Shown piece after piece: positions 54,756 through 62,172 of a stretch of DNA of 64,000 bases (positions are counted from its first letter, which is position 1; each line of letters begins with the position of its first letter). The stretch is taken from positions 8,863 to 72,862 of the forward strand of contig JAZLGU010000039.1 of the NCBI GenBank assembly GCA_045616485.1, in the 5' to 3' direction. The translations under genes and the position numbers were made by a program. Below the pieces are notes generated by a model that worked only from the letters and a program-made list of their open reading frames with translations, searched no databases and was not told where the DNA came from. Origin of the DNA: RGIG3528 sp045616485. Its GTDB lineage: Bacteria; Bacillota; Clostridia; Lachnospirales; Lachnospiraceae.

Positions 54756-56387
54756 GTGGATATTAATGAAAATACTGAACTGACAGCAAAACAGATTGCT
54801 GTTATGAATATGCGATATACGATGATAGTTGGACTATTACCGTTAGTGGATAATAAAAAAGCACTTTGTGCAGCTTTGAACCGTACCGCAGAACAATATG
54901 GTGTCAGTCGTGCAACGGTAAAGAATTATTTAAAATCATATTTAGAAAGCGGGAAAAAAGAAGCACTGGCACCAAAAGAAAGAAATAAGCGTGAAGAACT
55001 TACCGCTTTCGAAATGGATATACGCTGGTCTTTAAATAAATATTATTATACTGCTGAAAAGCGAAGCCTGACAGATACATATACAATTTTATTAAAGGAA
55101 AGATATTATAAAAACGGACAATTATTAGATATACATCCGACTTTTTATCAGTTCCGATATTTTTATGAAAAAAATAAAAGTACATCTAACCGAACCATAC
55201 GGCGTGAAGGACTTGCGAAGTATCAAAGGGATAAACGCCCGCTACTAGGCGATGGTATTCAAGAATACTGTCCAACAATAGGATTTTTTATGCTAGATTC
55301 TACAATCTGCGATATTTATCTTGTAAATGATGCAGGTCAGCTAGTAGGAAGACCTATTATGACTGCGGCAGTAGATGGATATACTGGTTTGTGTTGCGGA
55401 TATTCTTTAGGTTGGGAAGGTGGTAATTTTTCACTTCGAAATCTGATGCAAAATATAGTGACAGATAAAATGGAACATTGTAGGAAGTTTGGAATCACAA
55501 TAGAAAAATATGATTGGCCTTGTAGAAATTTGGCGGGGAAATTTATTACAGACCGTGGTTCTGAATATGCTTCGGAAAATTTCAGTCAAATTTCAGAACT
55601 GGGAATTACAATTGAGAATTTACCGCCGTTCCGTCCAGAATTGAAAGGCGCTGTTGAACAATTCTTCTGTTGTATCCAGGATTATTATAAACCATATCTA
55701 AAGGGTAAAGGATTAATAGAATCAGATTTTAAAGAACGCGGTAGCATTGACTACAGACGTCAGGCATGTTTGACACTGCATCAATTTGAAACAGTAATTC
55801 TTCATTGTATTTTATATTACAATTCGAAGCGCATTATAGAAAAGTTTCCATTTACGCAGGAAATGCTTAAAGATAAGTTAAAACCTTATTCCGCTGATAT
55901 TTGGAATTGGATGGTTAAAAATAAGCCAGTTAACTTAATTGATGTAAATGCTGAAACACTTGAAAAGGTGATGTTTCCAAGAACTACAGGAAAATTTACA
56001 AGGCGTGGATTAATAGTAAATAAGCTTAGATACAAAACGGATGGCTTTAATGATGAATATTTGGATGGAAAAAAGGTAATGGTTGCTTATGATGCAGATA
56101 ATGTAGGTGAAGTGTATTTAATAGAAGAAGGTGCTTATATCCCGTTTTATTTAATAGAAAGTGCATATAAAGAAATGACCTTACTTGAAAGCGCTTCGTA
56201 TATGGAAGAATGCAAAAATGTGGTAAGAAATGAAATTGATGAGAACCAGTTGGCAAAGATAAAACTGGCAGAAGCTATTGAAAATATTGCGAATAATTCG
56301 ATTCGTACGGAACCAATGTTAGCATCGCAGCTAAAAGGAATTCGTTCGGTTCGTAGTAAAGAACGTGAAAGGGGGCATTGTAAATGA
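54756..56387 (+). CDS. tnsB: TnsB-like DDE transposase
   Basis: A transposase of about 543 residues with N-terminal helix-turn-helix (YGVSRATVKNYLKSYLESGK), an rve catalytic core with Asp in FMLDST (about 181), Asp in ITDRGSEY (about 266) and Glu in GAVEQFF (about 301), a DDE(35) spacing, and a Mu-C-like beta barrel. It joins the transposon 3' ends to target DNA. Start GTG 54756 has AGGGGTGA upstream; GTG 54747 is an alternative. Confidence 0.92.
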   Translation: MDINENTELTAKQIAVMNMRYTMIVGLLPLVDNKKALCAALNRTAEQYGVSRATVKNYLKSYLESGKKEALAPKERNKREELTAFEMDIRWSLNKYYYTAEKRSLTDTYTILLKERYYKNGQLLDIHPTFYQFRYFYEKNKSTSNRTIRREGLAKYQRDKRPLLGDGIQEYCPTIGFFMLDSTICDIYLVNDAGQLVGRPIMTAAVDGYTGLCCGYSLGWEGGNFSLRNLMQNIVTDKMEHCRKFGITIEKYDWPCRNLAGKFITDRGSEYASENFSQISELGITIENLPPFRPELKGAVEQFFCCIQDYYKPYLKGKGLIESDFKERGSIDYRRQACLTLHQFETVILHCILYYNSKRIIEKFPFTQEMLKDKLKPYSADIWNWMVKNKPVNLIDVNAETLEKVMFPRTTGKFTRRGLIVNKLRYKTDGFNDEYLDGKKVMVAYDADNVGEVYLIEEGAYIPFYLIESAYKEMTLLESASYMEECKNVVRNEIDENQLAKIKLAEAIENIANNSIRTEPMLASQLKGIRSVRSKERERGHCK

Positions 56388-57553
56388 ATGGTATTTCAGT
56401 AATGCTTACAGGGGATGAATTGATTAATGAATTAAAAGTAATACCCTATTATGATTCTTCAATTAAAGATAAGCCAATGGCAGAACGCCTTTTGGCATTA
56501 GATGATATTTATCGCATTTATATTCCTTCTGAAATGTCTGTGGAAATATATACGAAGTTGTATCTTTCTATAATGCGTAATGTACAGACAAAGCAAAGCA
56601 AAGATGCGGTTAAGCTGCGCAATGCCAATTATGGAAGAATAAAAAAGAAAGATGGCTATGGAACTGCTAGTGGAATAAGCAGCTTTACAATACTTGGGCC
56701 AAGTGGAATAGGAAAATCTTCAGCGATTGAACAGGCACTTAGTATTATAAGTACGGATAACTATTTTAGCTTACAAATTCAATGTCCTTTTGATTGTAGC
56801 GTAAAAAGTATGCTTATGGATATATTAAAACAGGTTGATGAATATGCTGGAACAAATCATTATGAACAGGCAATAAAAGCAAGGGCTACAACTGACATAT
56901 TAATTGCCAGCGTGTCTAATGTGCTTATTAATTATGTTTCTATTTTAATTATTGATGAAATCCAGAATATAGTTAATCATCGCGGTGGAAGTCAGTTATG
57001 CGGTGCATTGACACAGTTAATAAATTATAGTGGTGTGCCTGTTGTTATGGTTGGAATACCAGAAAGCGAAGCATTTTTTCAGCAGACTGAATATCTAGCT
57101 AGAAGAGCAATAGGTTTGCATTATGATATTATACCGTACGGTACAGAATTTATAGATTTTTGCAAAACTATTTATGATTACCAATATACTAAAACCGCAG
57201 ACAGTTTTACGGAAAGCCACAGTATATGGCTTTATGAACACAGTGGCGGTGCAATAGCTATAGTTGTTTCACTGATTAAAGATGCGCAGGAAATTGCTAT
57301 AACCAGTGGCAGCGACCATTTAAGTATTGCAGCCCTAGATGAAGCATATAAGAAAAGATACGGGATGATAAAAAGGCAGAAGCTAGTTTCTATCGCCAAA
57401 ATGACAAAGCAGTCCGCTAAGCTGGAAAACATTAATTCTGAAAGTAAACAATCATTCTTTTATGCAGATATAGTTAAACAGGCAAAGGAAAAAGAAGCAG
57501 ATATTCTTACGGAACTAAAGACTGTATTTAAGATTGTCGAGGTGCAATTATGA
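56384..57553 (+). CDS. tnsC: TnsC-like AAA+ target-selection ATPase
   Basis: A 389-residue AAA+ protein with Walker A GPSGIGKS (105-112) and Walker B ILIIDEIQNI (about 187-196). It forms filaments on target DNA and bridges TniQ/TnsD with TnsAB. It overlaps tnsB by 4 bases and tniQ by 4 bases, so the four genes are translationally coupled. Confidence 0.93.
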   Translation: MNGISVMLTGDELINELKVIPYYDSSIKDKPMAERLLALDDIYRIYIPSEMSVEIYTKLYLSIMRNVQTKQSKDAVKLRNANYGRIKKKDGYGTASGISSFTILGPSGIGKSSAIEQALSIISTDNYFSLQIQCPFDCSVKSMLMDILKQVDEYAGTNHYEQAIKARATTDILIASVSNVLINYVSILIIDEIQNIVNHRGGSQLCGALTQLINYSGVPVVMVGIPESEAFFQQTEYLARRAIGLHYDIIPYGTEFIDFCKTIYDYQYTKTADSFTESHSIWLYEHSGGAIAIVVSLIKDAQEIAITSGSDHLSIAALDEAYKKRYGMIKRQKLVSIAKMTKQSAKLENINSESKQSFFYADIVKQAKEKEADILTELKTVFKIVEVQL

Positions 57554-58965
57554 TAGGCATTATTCCTAAAGCATATGATGATGAACTGATATATTCTTTG
57601 TTGGCGCGTGTAGGCGTGTATAATGGATTCTTAAACTATAGATTACTGGCAAATGAATTATTCTTGGATGTAAAGAAAACACCACAAATTGATTTTATAA
57701 ATCAGTATAAACCTCAGATTTTACAATTTATTAAAAAGGCATATAACAGTGATACGATTGAAGCTTTAATTCAGACAGGCACTATGTTTCCATATTATAC
57801 CAGATTTTATGACAAGTCAGATAGAAAGAAAGCGTTAGATGCTATTATTTGTGGCGGTGCTATTAATGATGTGATTAGAATCAATACAGGCGCAGAACGG
57901 TATTTAAGATATTGCCCTATATGTGCGAAAATGGATCGTGAACGGTACGGTGAAACGTACTGGCATCGTTCACATCAGTTGGTAGGGATAGATTGTTGTT
58001 ATATTCACGGAGCAATATTAATACCATCTGTAGTTAGTATATCTGGAAAAGCAAGTCCTAATTTCTTGCCAGCAGAAATATATGCTGATAAAGAAACTGT
58101 AGAATATGATACAAAGTTTCATGTTGAAACTGCAAAATATAATAGCAGGCTATTAATAGAACCAGTAGAAGATAACACATATATTTCTGTTATTAAAAAC
58201 CGTCTTTATGAAATGCGTTTTATATCAAGGCGAGGTGCTGCAAATCATAATCAGCAGATTGCAAATTATCTTAATGATAAAGGATTAATGAATTGGAAGG
58301 CTTGGCAGGTTCAAAAGCTTCTTGATGGAAAAAGACGGATGCCGCATGAAATATCAGAATTTGCATTAGCGTTTGGAATATCAGTAGAGGATTTATTATC
58401 ATCAAAAGCTTCTAATTTTTTGATTGATGACTTTGATTACGAAGTTAGTCGAATGTTAAAGGAAAAGAAAGGTGTTAAGCAAATAGCACGCCTTTTAGGA
58501 GTATCCGACGGTACGGTTCGTAAAATAAGGGATGGCAAAACTAATCACAGTGCACGTGGAACTGGTGGTTGCAAGAAGAAGGACTGGAATGCAATAGATA
58601 GGCAATACCTGCCTTTGGTGATTGATTTCATTACAAGTATTAAGGAAAAGGAAGATTCTGGTGAAAGACCAGTGAAGATAACAGCATATCTGATAGCTAA
58701 AGAATTAGGGCTTCCATATAAGTCCGTTACACGTCTTAAAAAGTGTGCAGATTACATCAGACAATTTGAAGAATCACAGGAAGAATACTGGGCGCGGGAA
58801 ATTGAATGGGCATATCATTATATAAATTTTAACGCTGAAAAAATGCAGTATGTATCATTTAGAAAGTTGTTGAATGTTAGGCGTAGTTATATGGATGCAG
58901 CGCTACCATTTATTTGTGATAATAATATAAGAAATGCTGTGAAAAGTATAACCAAACAAGAATGA
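57550..58965 (+). CDS. tniQ: TniQ/TnsD-like target-site recognition protein
   Basis: A 471-residue protein with the TniQ zinc site CPIC (122-125) and GIDCCYIHG (Cys149/150, His153), preceded by LIYSLLARVGVYNG. A second part contains helix-turn-helix motifs (GVKQIARLLGVSDGTVRKIR; RPVKITAYLIAKELGLPYKS) like TnsD. Since the element lies next to the guaA 3' end, this protein is the candidate that recognises that sequence. Confidence 0.9.
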   Translation: MIGIIPKAYDDELIYSLLARVGVYNGFLNYRLLANELFLDVKKTPQIDFINQYKPQILQFIKKAYNSDTIEALIQTGTMFPYYTRFYDKSDRKKALDAIICGGAINDVIRINTGAERYLRYCPICAKMDRERYGETYWHRSHQLVGIDCCYIHGAILIPSVVSISGKASPNFLPAEIYADKETVEYDTKFHVETAKYNSRLLIEPVEDNTYISVIKNRLYEMRFISRRGAANHNQQIANYLNDKGLMNWKAWQVQKLLDGKRRMPHEISEFALAFGISVEDLLSSKASNFLIDDFDYEVSRMLKEKKGVKQIARLLGVSDGTVRKIRDGKTNHSARGTGGCKKKDWNAIDRQYLPLVIDFITSIKEKEDSGERPVKITAYLIAKELGLPYKSVTRLKKCADYIRQFEESQEEYWAREIEWAYHYINFNAEKMQYVSFRKLLNVRRSYMDAALPFICDNNIRNAVKSITKQE

Positions 58966-58973
58966 GCGAACGG

Positions 58974-59002
58974 TTGTTTGTATAGGCGGAATATGTTATA
59001 AT
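58974..59002 (+). promoter_or_regulatory. Promoter of the small membrane peptide
   Basis: TTGTTT (58974-58979), 17 bases, TATAAT (58997-59002). Confidence 0.75.
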
Positions 59003-59046
59003 ATGCAGGTAATCAGTTGAGAATATTGTAGGGATAGTCTGGTGGT

Positions 59047-59066
59047 CCTTTTCGGAAACGGAAAGG
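59047..59066 (+). promoter_or_regulatory. Hairpin that sequesters the Shine-Dalgarno of the peptide gene
   Basis: CCTTTTCG and CGGAAAGG close a GAAA tetraloop; the right strand contains part of the ribosome binding site GGAAAGGAGG. In addition GTAGGGATAG (59028-59037) is complementary to CTATCCCCTAC after the stop codon, so the mRNA ends can pair. Both are usual in type I toxin mRNAs. Confidence 0.65.
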
Positions 59067-59074
59067 AGGAAACT

Positions 59075-59161
59075 ATGAATACACTTGAAGTGCTTACATT
59101 GTTATTGGTAGTATTTACTGCCTTGGCATACATAGATAACCACCACAACCATAAGAAGTAA
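59075..59161 (+). CDS. 28-residue membrane peptide, candidate type I toxin
   Basis: The peptide begins MNTLEVLTLLLVVFTALAYI and ends in a His/Asn/Lys-rich tail: one membrane helix and a polar C-terminus, the build of holin-like type I toxins in Firmicutes. It is too short for routine gene finders. Its transcript runs from about 59009 to the terminator at 59277-59314. A leftward promoter overlapping that terminator would make an antisense RNA to the 3' part. Toxicity is inferred. Confidence 0.65.
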   Translation: MNTLEVLTLLLVVFTALAYIDNHHNHKK

Positions 59162-59164
59162 AAT

Positions 59165-59265
59165 GGCTATCCCCTACGCCAATAGGGAATAGCCGTTTGT
59201 AACACCGTAAATACTTTACCTTGTTTCCGATAACCATCGGACACGCTAATATCCGTTGATTTCTT
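59165..59265 (-). ncRNA. Candidate antisense RNA (antitoxin) of the peptide gene
   Basis: On the minus strand TTGCTT (59295-59300) and TATAAT (59272-59277) are 17 bases apart, predicting a start near 59265. Running left, the transcript covers the peptide mRNA 3' end and reaches a strong hairpin (59165-59194, stem GGCTAT-CCCTA with TAGGG-ATAGCC) followed by AUUUUA, a moderate terminator. Confidence 0.55.
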
Positions 59266-59276
59266 AACTAGATTAT

Positions 59277-59314
59277 AAGCCGTTTGCCGTTAAAAAGCAA
59301 GCGGCTTCTTTTGT
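59277..59314 (+). terminator. Terminator of the peptide mRNA
   Basis: Stem AAGCCGTTTGC/GCAAGCGGCTT (one G-U pair), 9-nt loop, followed by CTTTTGTTTT. It overlaps both elements of the antisense promoter. Confidence 0.78.
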
Positions 59315-59315
59315 T

Positions 59316-59774
59316 TTATTGTAGATTTAGTAATTCTACAATGTCAAAACCTACATAGTCTTTAGTAGTGAATTTAACTTCTATGCCATACCATTCAATA
59401 TATTTTGATAGGATCTTATACATTTTTTCACCTGTCATGGCTTTAGGGTATTTTTTAAGTTTTGGATTAACCCAGTTTTTAATATCTTCAAAATTTATAA
59501 ATTCCTTACTTTCTTCGATGAGAATTATGATATGTATTCCAAAACTGCGCGCTTCTGATAATTCCTTTTTGAACCGTTCGTGTTCTTTACCAAGACAAGT
59601 GGCAAGTTCATTAATAGAATTTTTCCTTTCAATAACACAGAACGCGTTGTTGAAGTTGCAGTAATCGCCGTAGGGTAGTTTACTGGTGAGCAATTTCAAA
59701 TCACTATACATTTCGAAGGTATCAAGTATATGTTTATTGTTTTTTTCACGACTATCAATCTGTATTATATTCAT
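59316..59774 (-). CDS. ERCC4-type nuclease domain protein
   Basis: A 152-residue protein consisting of one ERCC4 nuclease domain: IIQIDSREK, LPYGDYCNFNNAFCVIERK and the helix NELATCLGKEHERFKKEL. The family motif is GD-Xn-ERKxxxD; here the last Asp is Asn (ERKNSIN), which may reduce activity. Related proteins occur in phages and mobile elements. It reads opposite to the tns genes. Confidence 0.85.
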   Translation of the reverse strand: MNIIQIDSREKNNKHILDTFEMYSDLKLLTSKLPYGDYCNFNNAFCVIERKNSINELATCLGKEHERFKKELSEARSFGIHIIILIEESKEFINFEDIKNWVNPKLKKYPKAMTGEKMYKILSKYIEWYGIEVKFTTKDYVGFDIVELLNLQ

Positions 59775-59793
59775 ACAATCATATCCCTTCTAA

Positions 59794-59824
59794 AAAATTA
59801 GGAACGAAATAGGTTCCTAATTTT
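59794..59824 (-). terminator. Terminator after the XRE gene
   Basis: Perfect 12-bp stem AAAATTAGGAAC/GTTCCTAATTTT with a 7-nt loop; on the minus strand it ends in a U run. It separates the XRE gene from the ERCC4 gene. Confidence 0.88.
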
Positions 59825-59860
59825 AGTATGACTGTTGGAAGGGAAGGTGTAAGAAGAATA

Positions 59861-60727
59861 TTATAAATTTTCTTCTTCGAGAAAATCCATAATAAAATCT
59901 TCTAATCGCTGGTCGAGTAATTCCATAAATATTGAAATTGGGTAATCTTCATTGTAATAATCAAGGTCAGCAATATCGGTGGCGCTATATACGGCTTCTG
60001 GATTGTCATATTGCTGTAATCGTATTTCAATCGGTAAATCGCATACGTCTATACCATCAAAATCGCCATTATTATATTTTTCAATAAATAGTTCGTAATT
60101 TAACTTCTGTTCTACGGAAGGTGATTTTAACGATGCTATAAGGTCTTTTTTTGAATCCATAAATTCTTGTATCTGTTTCATTCTATCCGCAGCATCGTTA
60201 TCTGCTATTTCGTATTTATGTTTTGCAAAACGTTCATCAAATTGCTTTTCGTAAATAGTTTGCTTGCTTGTTCCTAAGTTTCCGTATGCAGATGAATAAG
60301 CATCTACTTCTTCTTGGGAGAAATGGATTTCGTAAGTCACGTTATATCCAAACTGCTGGATAAGTCCGATTAGCAGTGAAAACATTTTTCCTTGAGGACA
60401 TAAGCTGTCTATGATTCTGGTAATACGTTCAATGTCGGTAGTTCGTTTGATTGGTGCGCCAATTTCCCTTACTGCTTTTTGAATAGCAATGTCTGTACTT
60501 ACCATATTGGAAGAAATTAGTGCATCAGCGGTAGTGTGATAAAAGTCGGCTAATTTTTGCAACATTTCTGGCTTAGCCCCTTTTCTGTTTGATAGGTAGT
60601 TTTCTAGCGCGCTTTTAGATATGCCAGAGTGTTCAGCTACGTAAGCAACGGTATAGTGCAATTTATTATTAAGTTCTTTTAGATTCTTCTGTAAATTAAG
60701 CCTTTGTTCGTCTGTTAAGCTTGCCAT
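59861..60727 (-). CDS. XRE-family regulator of the mobile element
   Basis: A 288-residue protein with an N-terminal helix-turn-helix (VAYVAEHSGISKSALENYLS) and a longer unrecognised C-terminal half rich in charged residues, ending in an acidic tail (MDFLEEENL). ATG 60727 has GGAGG upstream. Divergent from the mobilization genes, it is a candidate controller of them. Confidence 0.85.
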   Translation of the reverse strand: MASLTDEQRLNLQKNLKELNNKLHYTVAYVAEHSGISKSALENYLSNRKGAKPEMLQKLADFYHTTADALISSNMVSTDIAIQKAVREIGAPIKRTTDIERITRIIDSLCPQGKMFSLLIGLIQQFGYNVTYEIHFSQEEVDAYSSAYGNLGTSKQTIYEKQFDERFAKHKYEIADNDAADRMKQIQEFMDSKKDLIASLKSPSVEQKLNYELFIEKYNNGDFDGIDVCDLPIEIRLQQYDNPEAVYSATDIADLDYYNEDYPISIFMELLDQRLEDFIMDFLEEENL

Positions 60728-61081
60728 AATAACCTCCATTTTTGTGATAAATCAAGTATAGCACAAGAATTATTTGTTTCCAACGGAAAGGTAAGGAAAA
60801 GGTAAGGAAAGTAGAAAAAACGATATGATATTTTATAGTCACAAGGTACGGAACGAACAGTACCGAACCGAATGCACCTTGACAACTGAATATAGAAAAC
60901 GGTTCAAAAAAATTCTGATAAAAATTGTAAGCAAGTAAACATTAAAGAAAAGCTAGAGTTCACGTATGCAGACCTAATCAACATGGCAGAGGAAAGAAAG
61001 CTAAAACCACAGACACTAGGAATATTTGTACTATAGAATAACAAGCTGGCGATACCTACCACCAGCGGAAAGGAGAATCAT
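60728..61081. other. Control region between the XRE gene and the mobilization genes
   Basis: This 354-base gap holds two tandem AAAGGTAAGG copies (near 60786), a dyad GGTAC/GTACC at about 60845-60864, and one copy of a 20-base direct repeat (60879-60898). From about 60945 a frame reads KLEFTYADLINMAEERKLK and stops at 61036; it has no good start and may be a gene remnant. The tandem repeats could be operators or replication iterons. Confidence 0.45.
60879..60898 (+). repeat. Direct repeat TTGACAACTGAATATAGAAA, copy 1
   Basis: An identical 20-base sequence occurs again at 61284-61303, upstream of the next gene. It begins with TTGACA, but no -10 box follows at 17 bases, so it is probably a binding site or leader motif. 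Confidence 0.7.
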
Positions 61082-61270
61082 ATGTCGAGAATTAAAGAAG
61101 CCCTTTGGGACGAGATTAATGAAATGTTTTCAAAGGAGGAAGAAAAAAAGCTTCCGAAAATCAAGCCAAAATACAGATGCAAGCATTACATCGAGGAACC
61201 TGATTATACCGAAATTCGAGAAGTTATAATGACGAAATCAAATTTAATCCCGCCAGATTGGGATATGTAA
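61082..61270 (+). CDS. Small hypothetical protein of the mobilization region
   Basis: A 62-residue charged protein (MSRIKEALWDEINEMFSKEE...) with AAAGGAG upstream. No known domain. The good ribosome binding site and position between two repeat copies support it being real. Confidence 0.6.
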   Translation: MSRIKEALWDEINEMFSKEEEKKLPKIKPKYRCKHYIEEPDYTEIREVIMTKSNLIPPDWDM

Positions 61271-61283
61271 AAACAGTTGCCCA

Positions 61284-61303
61284 TTGACAACTGAATATAG
61301 AAA
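61284..61303 (+). repeat. Direct repeat TTGACAACTGAATATAGAAA, copy 2
   Basis: Identical to 60879-60898, 405 bases downstream; it lies 13 bases after the stop of the small gene. Confidence 0.7.
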
Positions 61304-61351
61304 CCGTCTATAGATATTTCCACCCTATGATTATCCCATCTTTCATATTAT

Positions 61352-61375
61352 CTGTAGGGGCGAAAGCTACTACAG
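61352..61375 (+). promoter_or_regulatory. Leader hairpin before the coiled-coil gene
   Basis: CTGTAG and CTACAG close a stem whose apex is GC-GAAA-GC, a stable tetraloop, about 20 bases before the ATG. Confidence 0.4.
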
Positions 61376-61396
61376 ATTTAGAAAGGGGAAATGTTC

Positions 61397-61864
61397 ATGG
61401 GAATAATAAAAAAAATATTAGGTGGAGACACTGAGAAAAATGACAGCGTATATCAACGCAGAAAAGAGCGCGGCGAGCTTCCTGATCAGATTAGGATTCA
61501 GGTTGGTATGCGAAAACAATTAGAAGATCAACAGAAAATTGTTGATAGATTATCGGAAGAGAATCTTGGATTGCGCAAGGAATTAAAGGAAGCATATGAA
61601 AAGCTTGACCGCGCTGAATACATTCATAGCATTGACGATTTAATAGATGCTATGAAACAGCCAGTAAAAGAAGACGTTCATTATAATCCATTTACGGCAT
61701 TTATTAGAACGGCAGATTTTTCTGGTGGCGGAACTGGAAGTGACGCTAATAGCAGTATGGCAGGCAATGCACTAGAGCCTGAACAATACTGCGACATACC
61801 CGATGATGCAAAATTTGATGATGAGAATCAGGATATTGATGACATCGGGGATGATGAAAGATAA
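61397..61864 (+). CDS. Coiled-coil protein, possible mobilization accessory
   Basis: A 155-residue protein: charged N-terminus, a coiled coil at about 38-85 (QLEDQQKIVDRLSEENLGLR), and an acidic C-terminus. No known domain. AGGGG precedes ATG 61397. It lies just upstream of the candidate oriT and the relaxase, as accessory proteins often do. Confidence 0.65.
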   Translation: MGIIKKILGGDTEKNDSVYQRRKERGELPDQIRIQVGMRKQLEDQQKIVDRLSEENLGLRKELKEAYEKLDRAEYIHSIDDLIDAMKQPVKEDVHYNPFTAFIRTADFSGGGTGSDANSSMAGNALEPEQYCDIPDDAKFDDENQDIDDIGDDER

Positions 61865-61885
61865 AACGCATTTGCGTTTTTCTTT
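61863..61885 (+). terminator. Short hairpin at the end of the coiled-coil gene
   Basis: AAAACGCA and TGCGTTTT with a tiny loop, then TCTTT; it overlaps the stop codon. Confidence 0.55.
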
Positions 61886-61903
61886 CGCAGGGTAAATCCA
61901 AAT

Positions 61904-61964
61904 GGGGCAGCCGCCCCACTGGCTTACTTTACTTTGCTTGCCAAAGTATATAGTAAGTGGCTAC
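61904..61964 (+). other. Candidate origin of transfer (oriT) for the MobV relaxase
   Basis: A GGGGC/GCCCC hairpin is followed by an inverted repeat: CTTACT..TACTTTG (about 61923-61936) with CAAAGTA..AGTAAG (about 61942-61957), loop CTTGC, extended by CCACT and AGTGG. MobV origins (pMV158 type) have an inverted repeat with AAGTATA near the nick; AAAGTATATAGT is present here. It lies about 210 bases before the relaxase gene. Confidence 0.55.
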
Positions 61965-61998
61965 ATTCAGAAATTAACTTGAAAGGAGAACTACAATT

Positions 61999-62172
61999 AT
62001 GAACGAAGAAAGAAAAATCAGATTAGCAAAATATGAGGCAGAATTGGAAAGACATAGGAAGGAACATCCAGAAGGTTGCACCTGCAAATGGGAAAGGATG
62101 ATAGTTTATGAAATTGAAGACATCGTATATGAAGATATGTGCGAATTACGAGAAATGGAAGGTGATGTATAA
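61999..62172 (+). CDS. 57-residue hypothetical protein before the relaxase
   Basis: It starts MNEERKIRLAKYEAELERHR and contains a single CTC (GCTCKW) motif; highly charged and helical. AAAGGAG precedes the ATG and its TAA directly abuts the relaxase ATG, which supports real translation and coupling. No known domain. Confidence 0.65.
   Translation: MNEERKIRLAKYEAELERHRKEHPEGCTCKWERMIVYEIEDIVYEDMCELREMEGDV

Noticed and set aside
60945..61036. Frame reading KLEFTYADLINMAEERKLK
   Set aside because: It looks protein-like but has only an internal ATG without a ribosome binding site; kept as a note within the control region.
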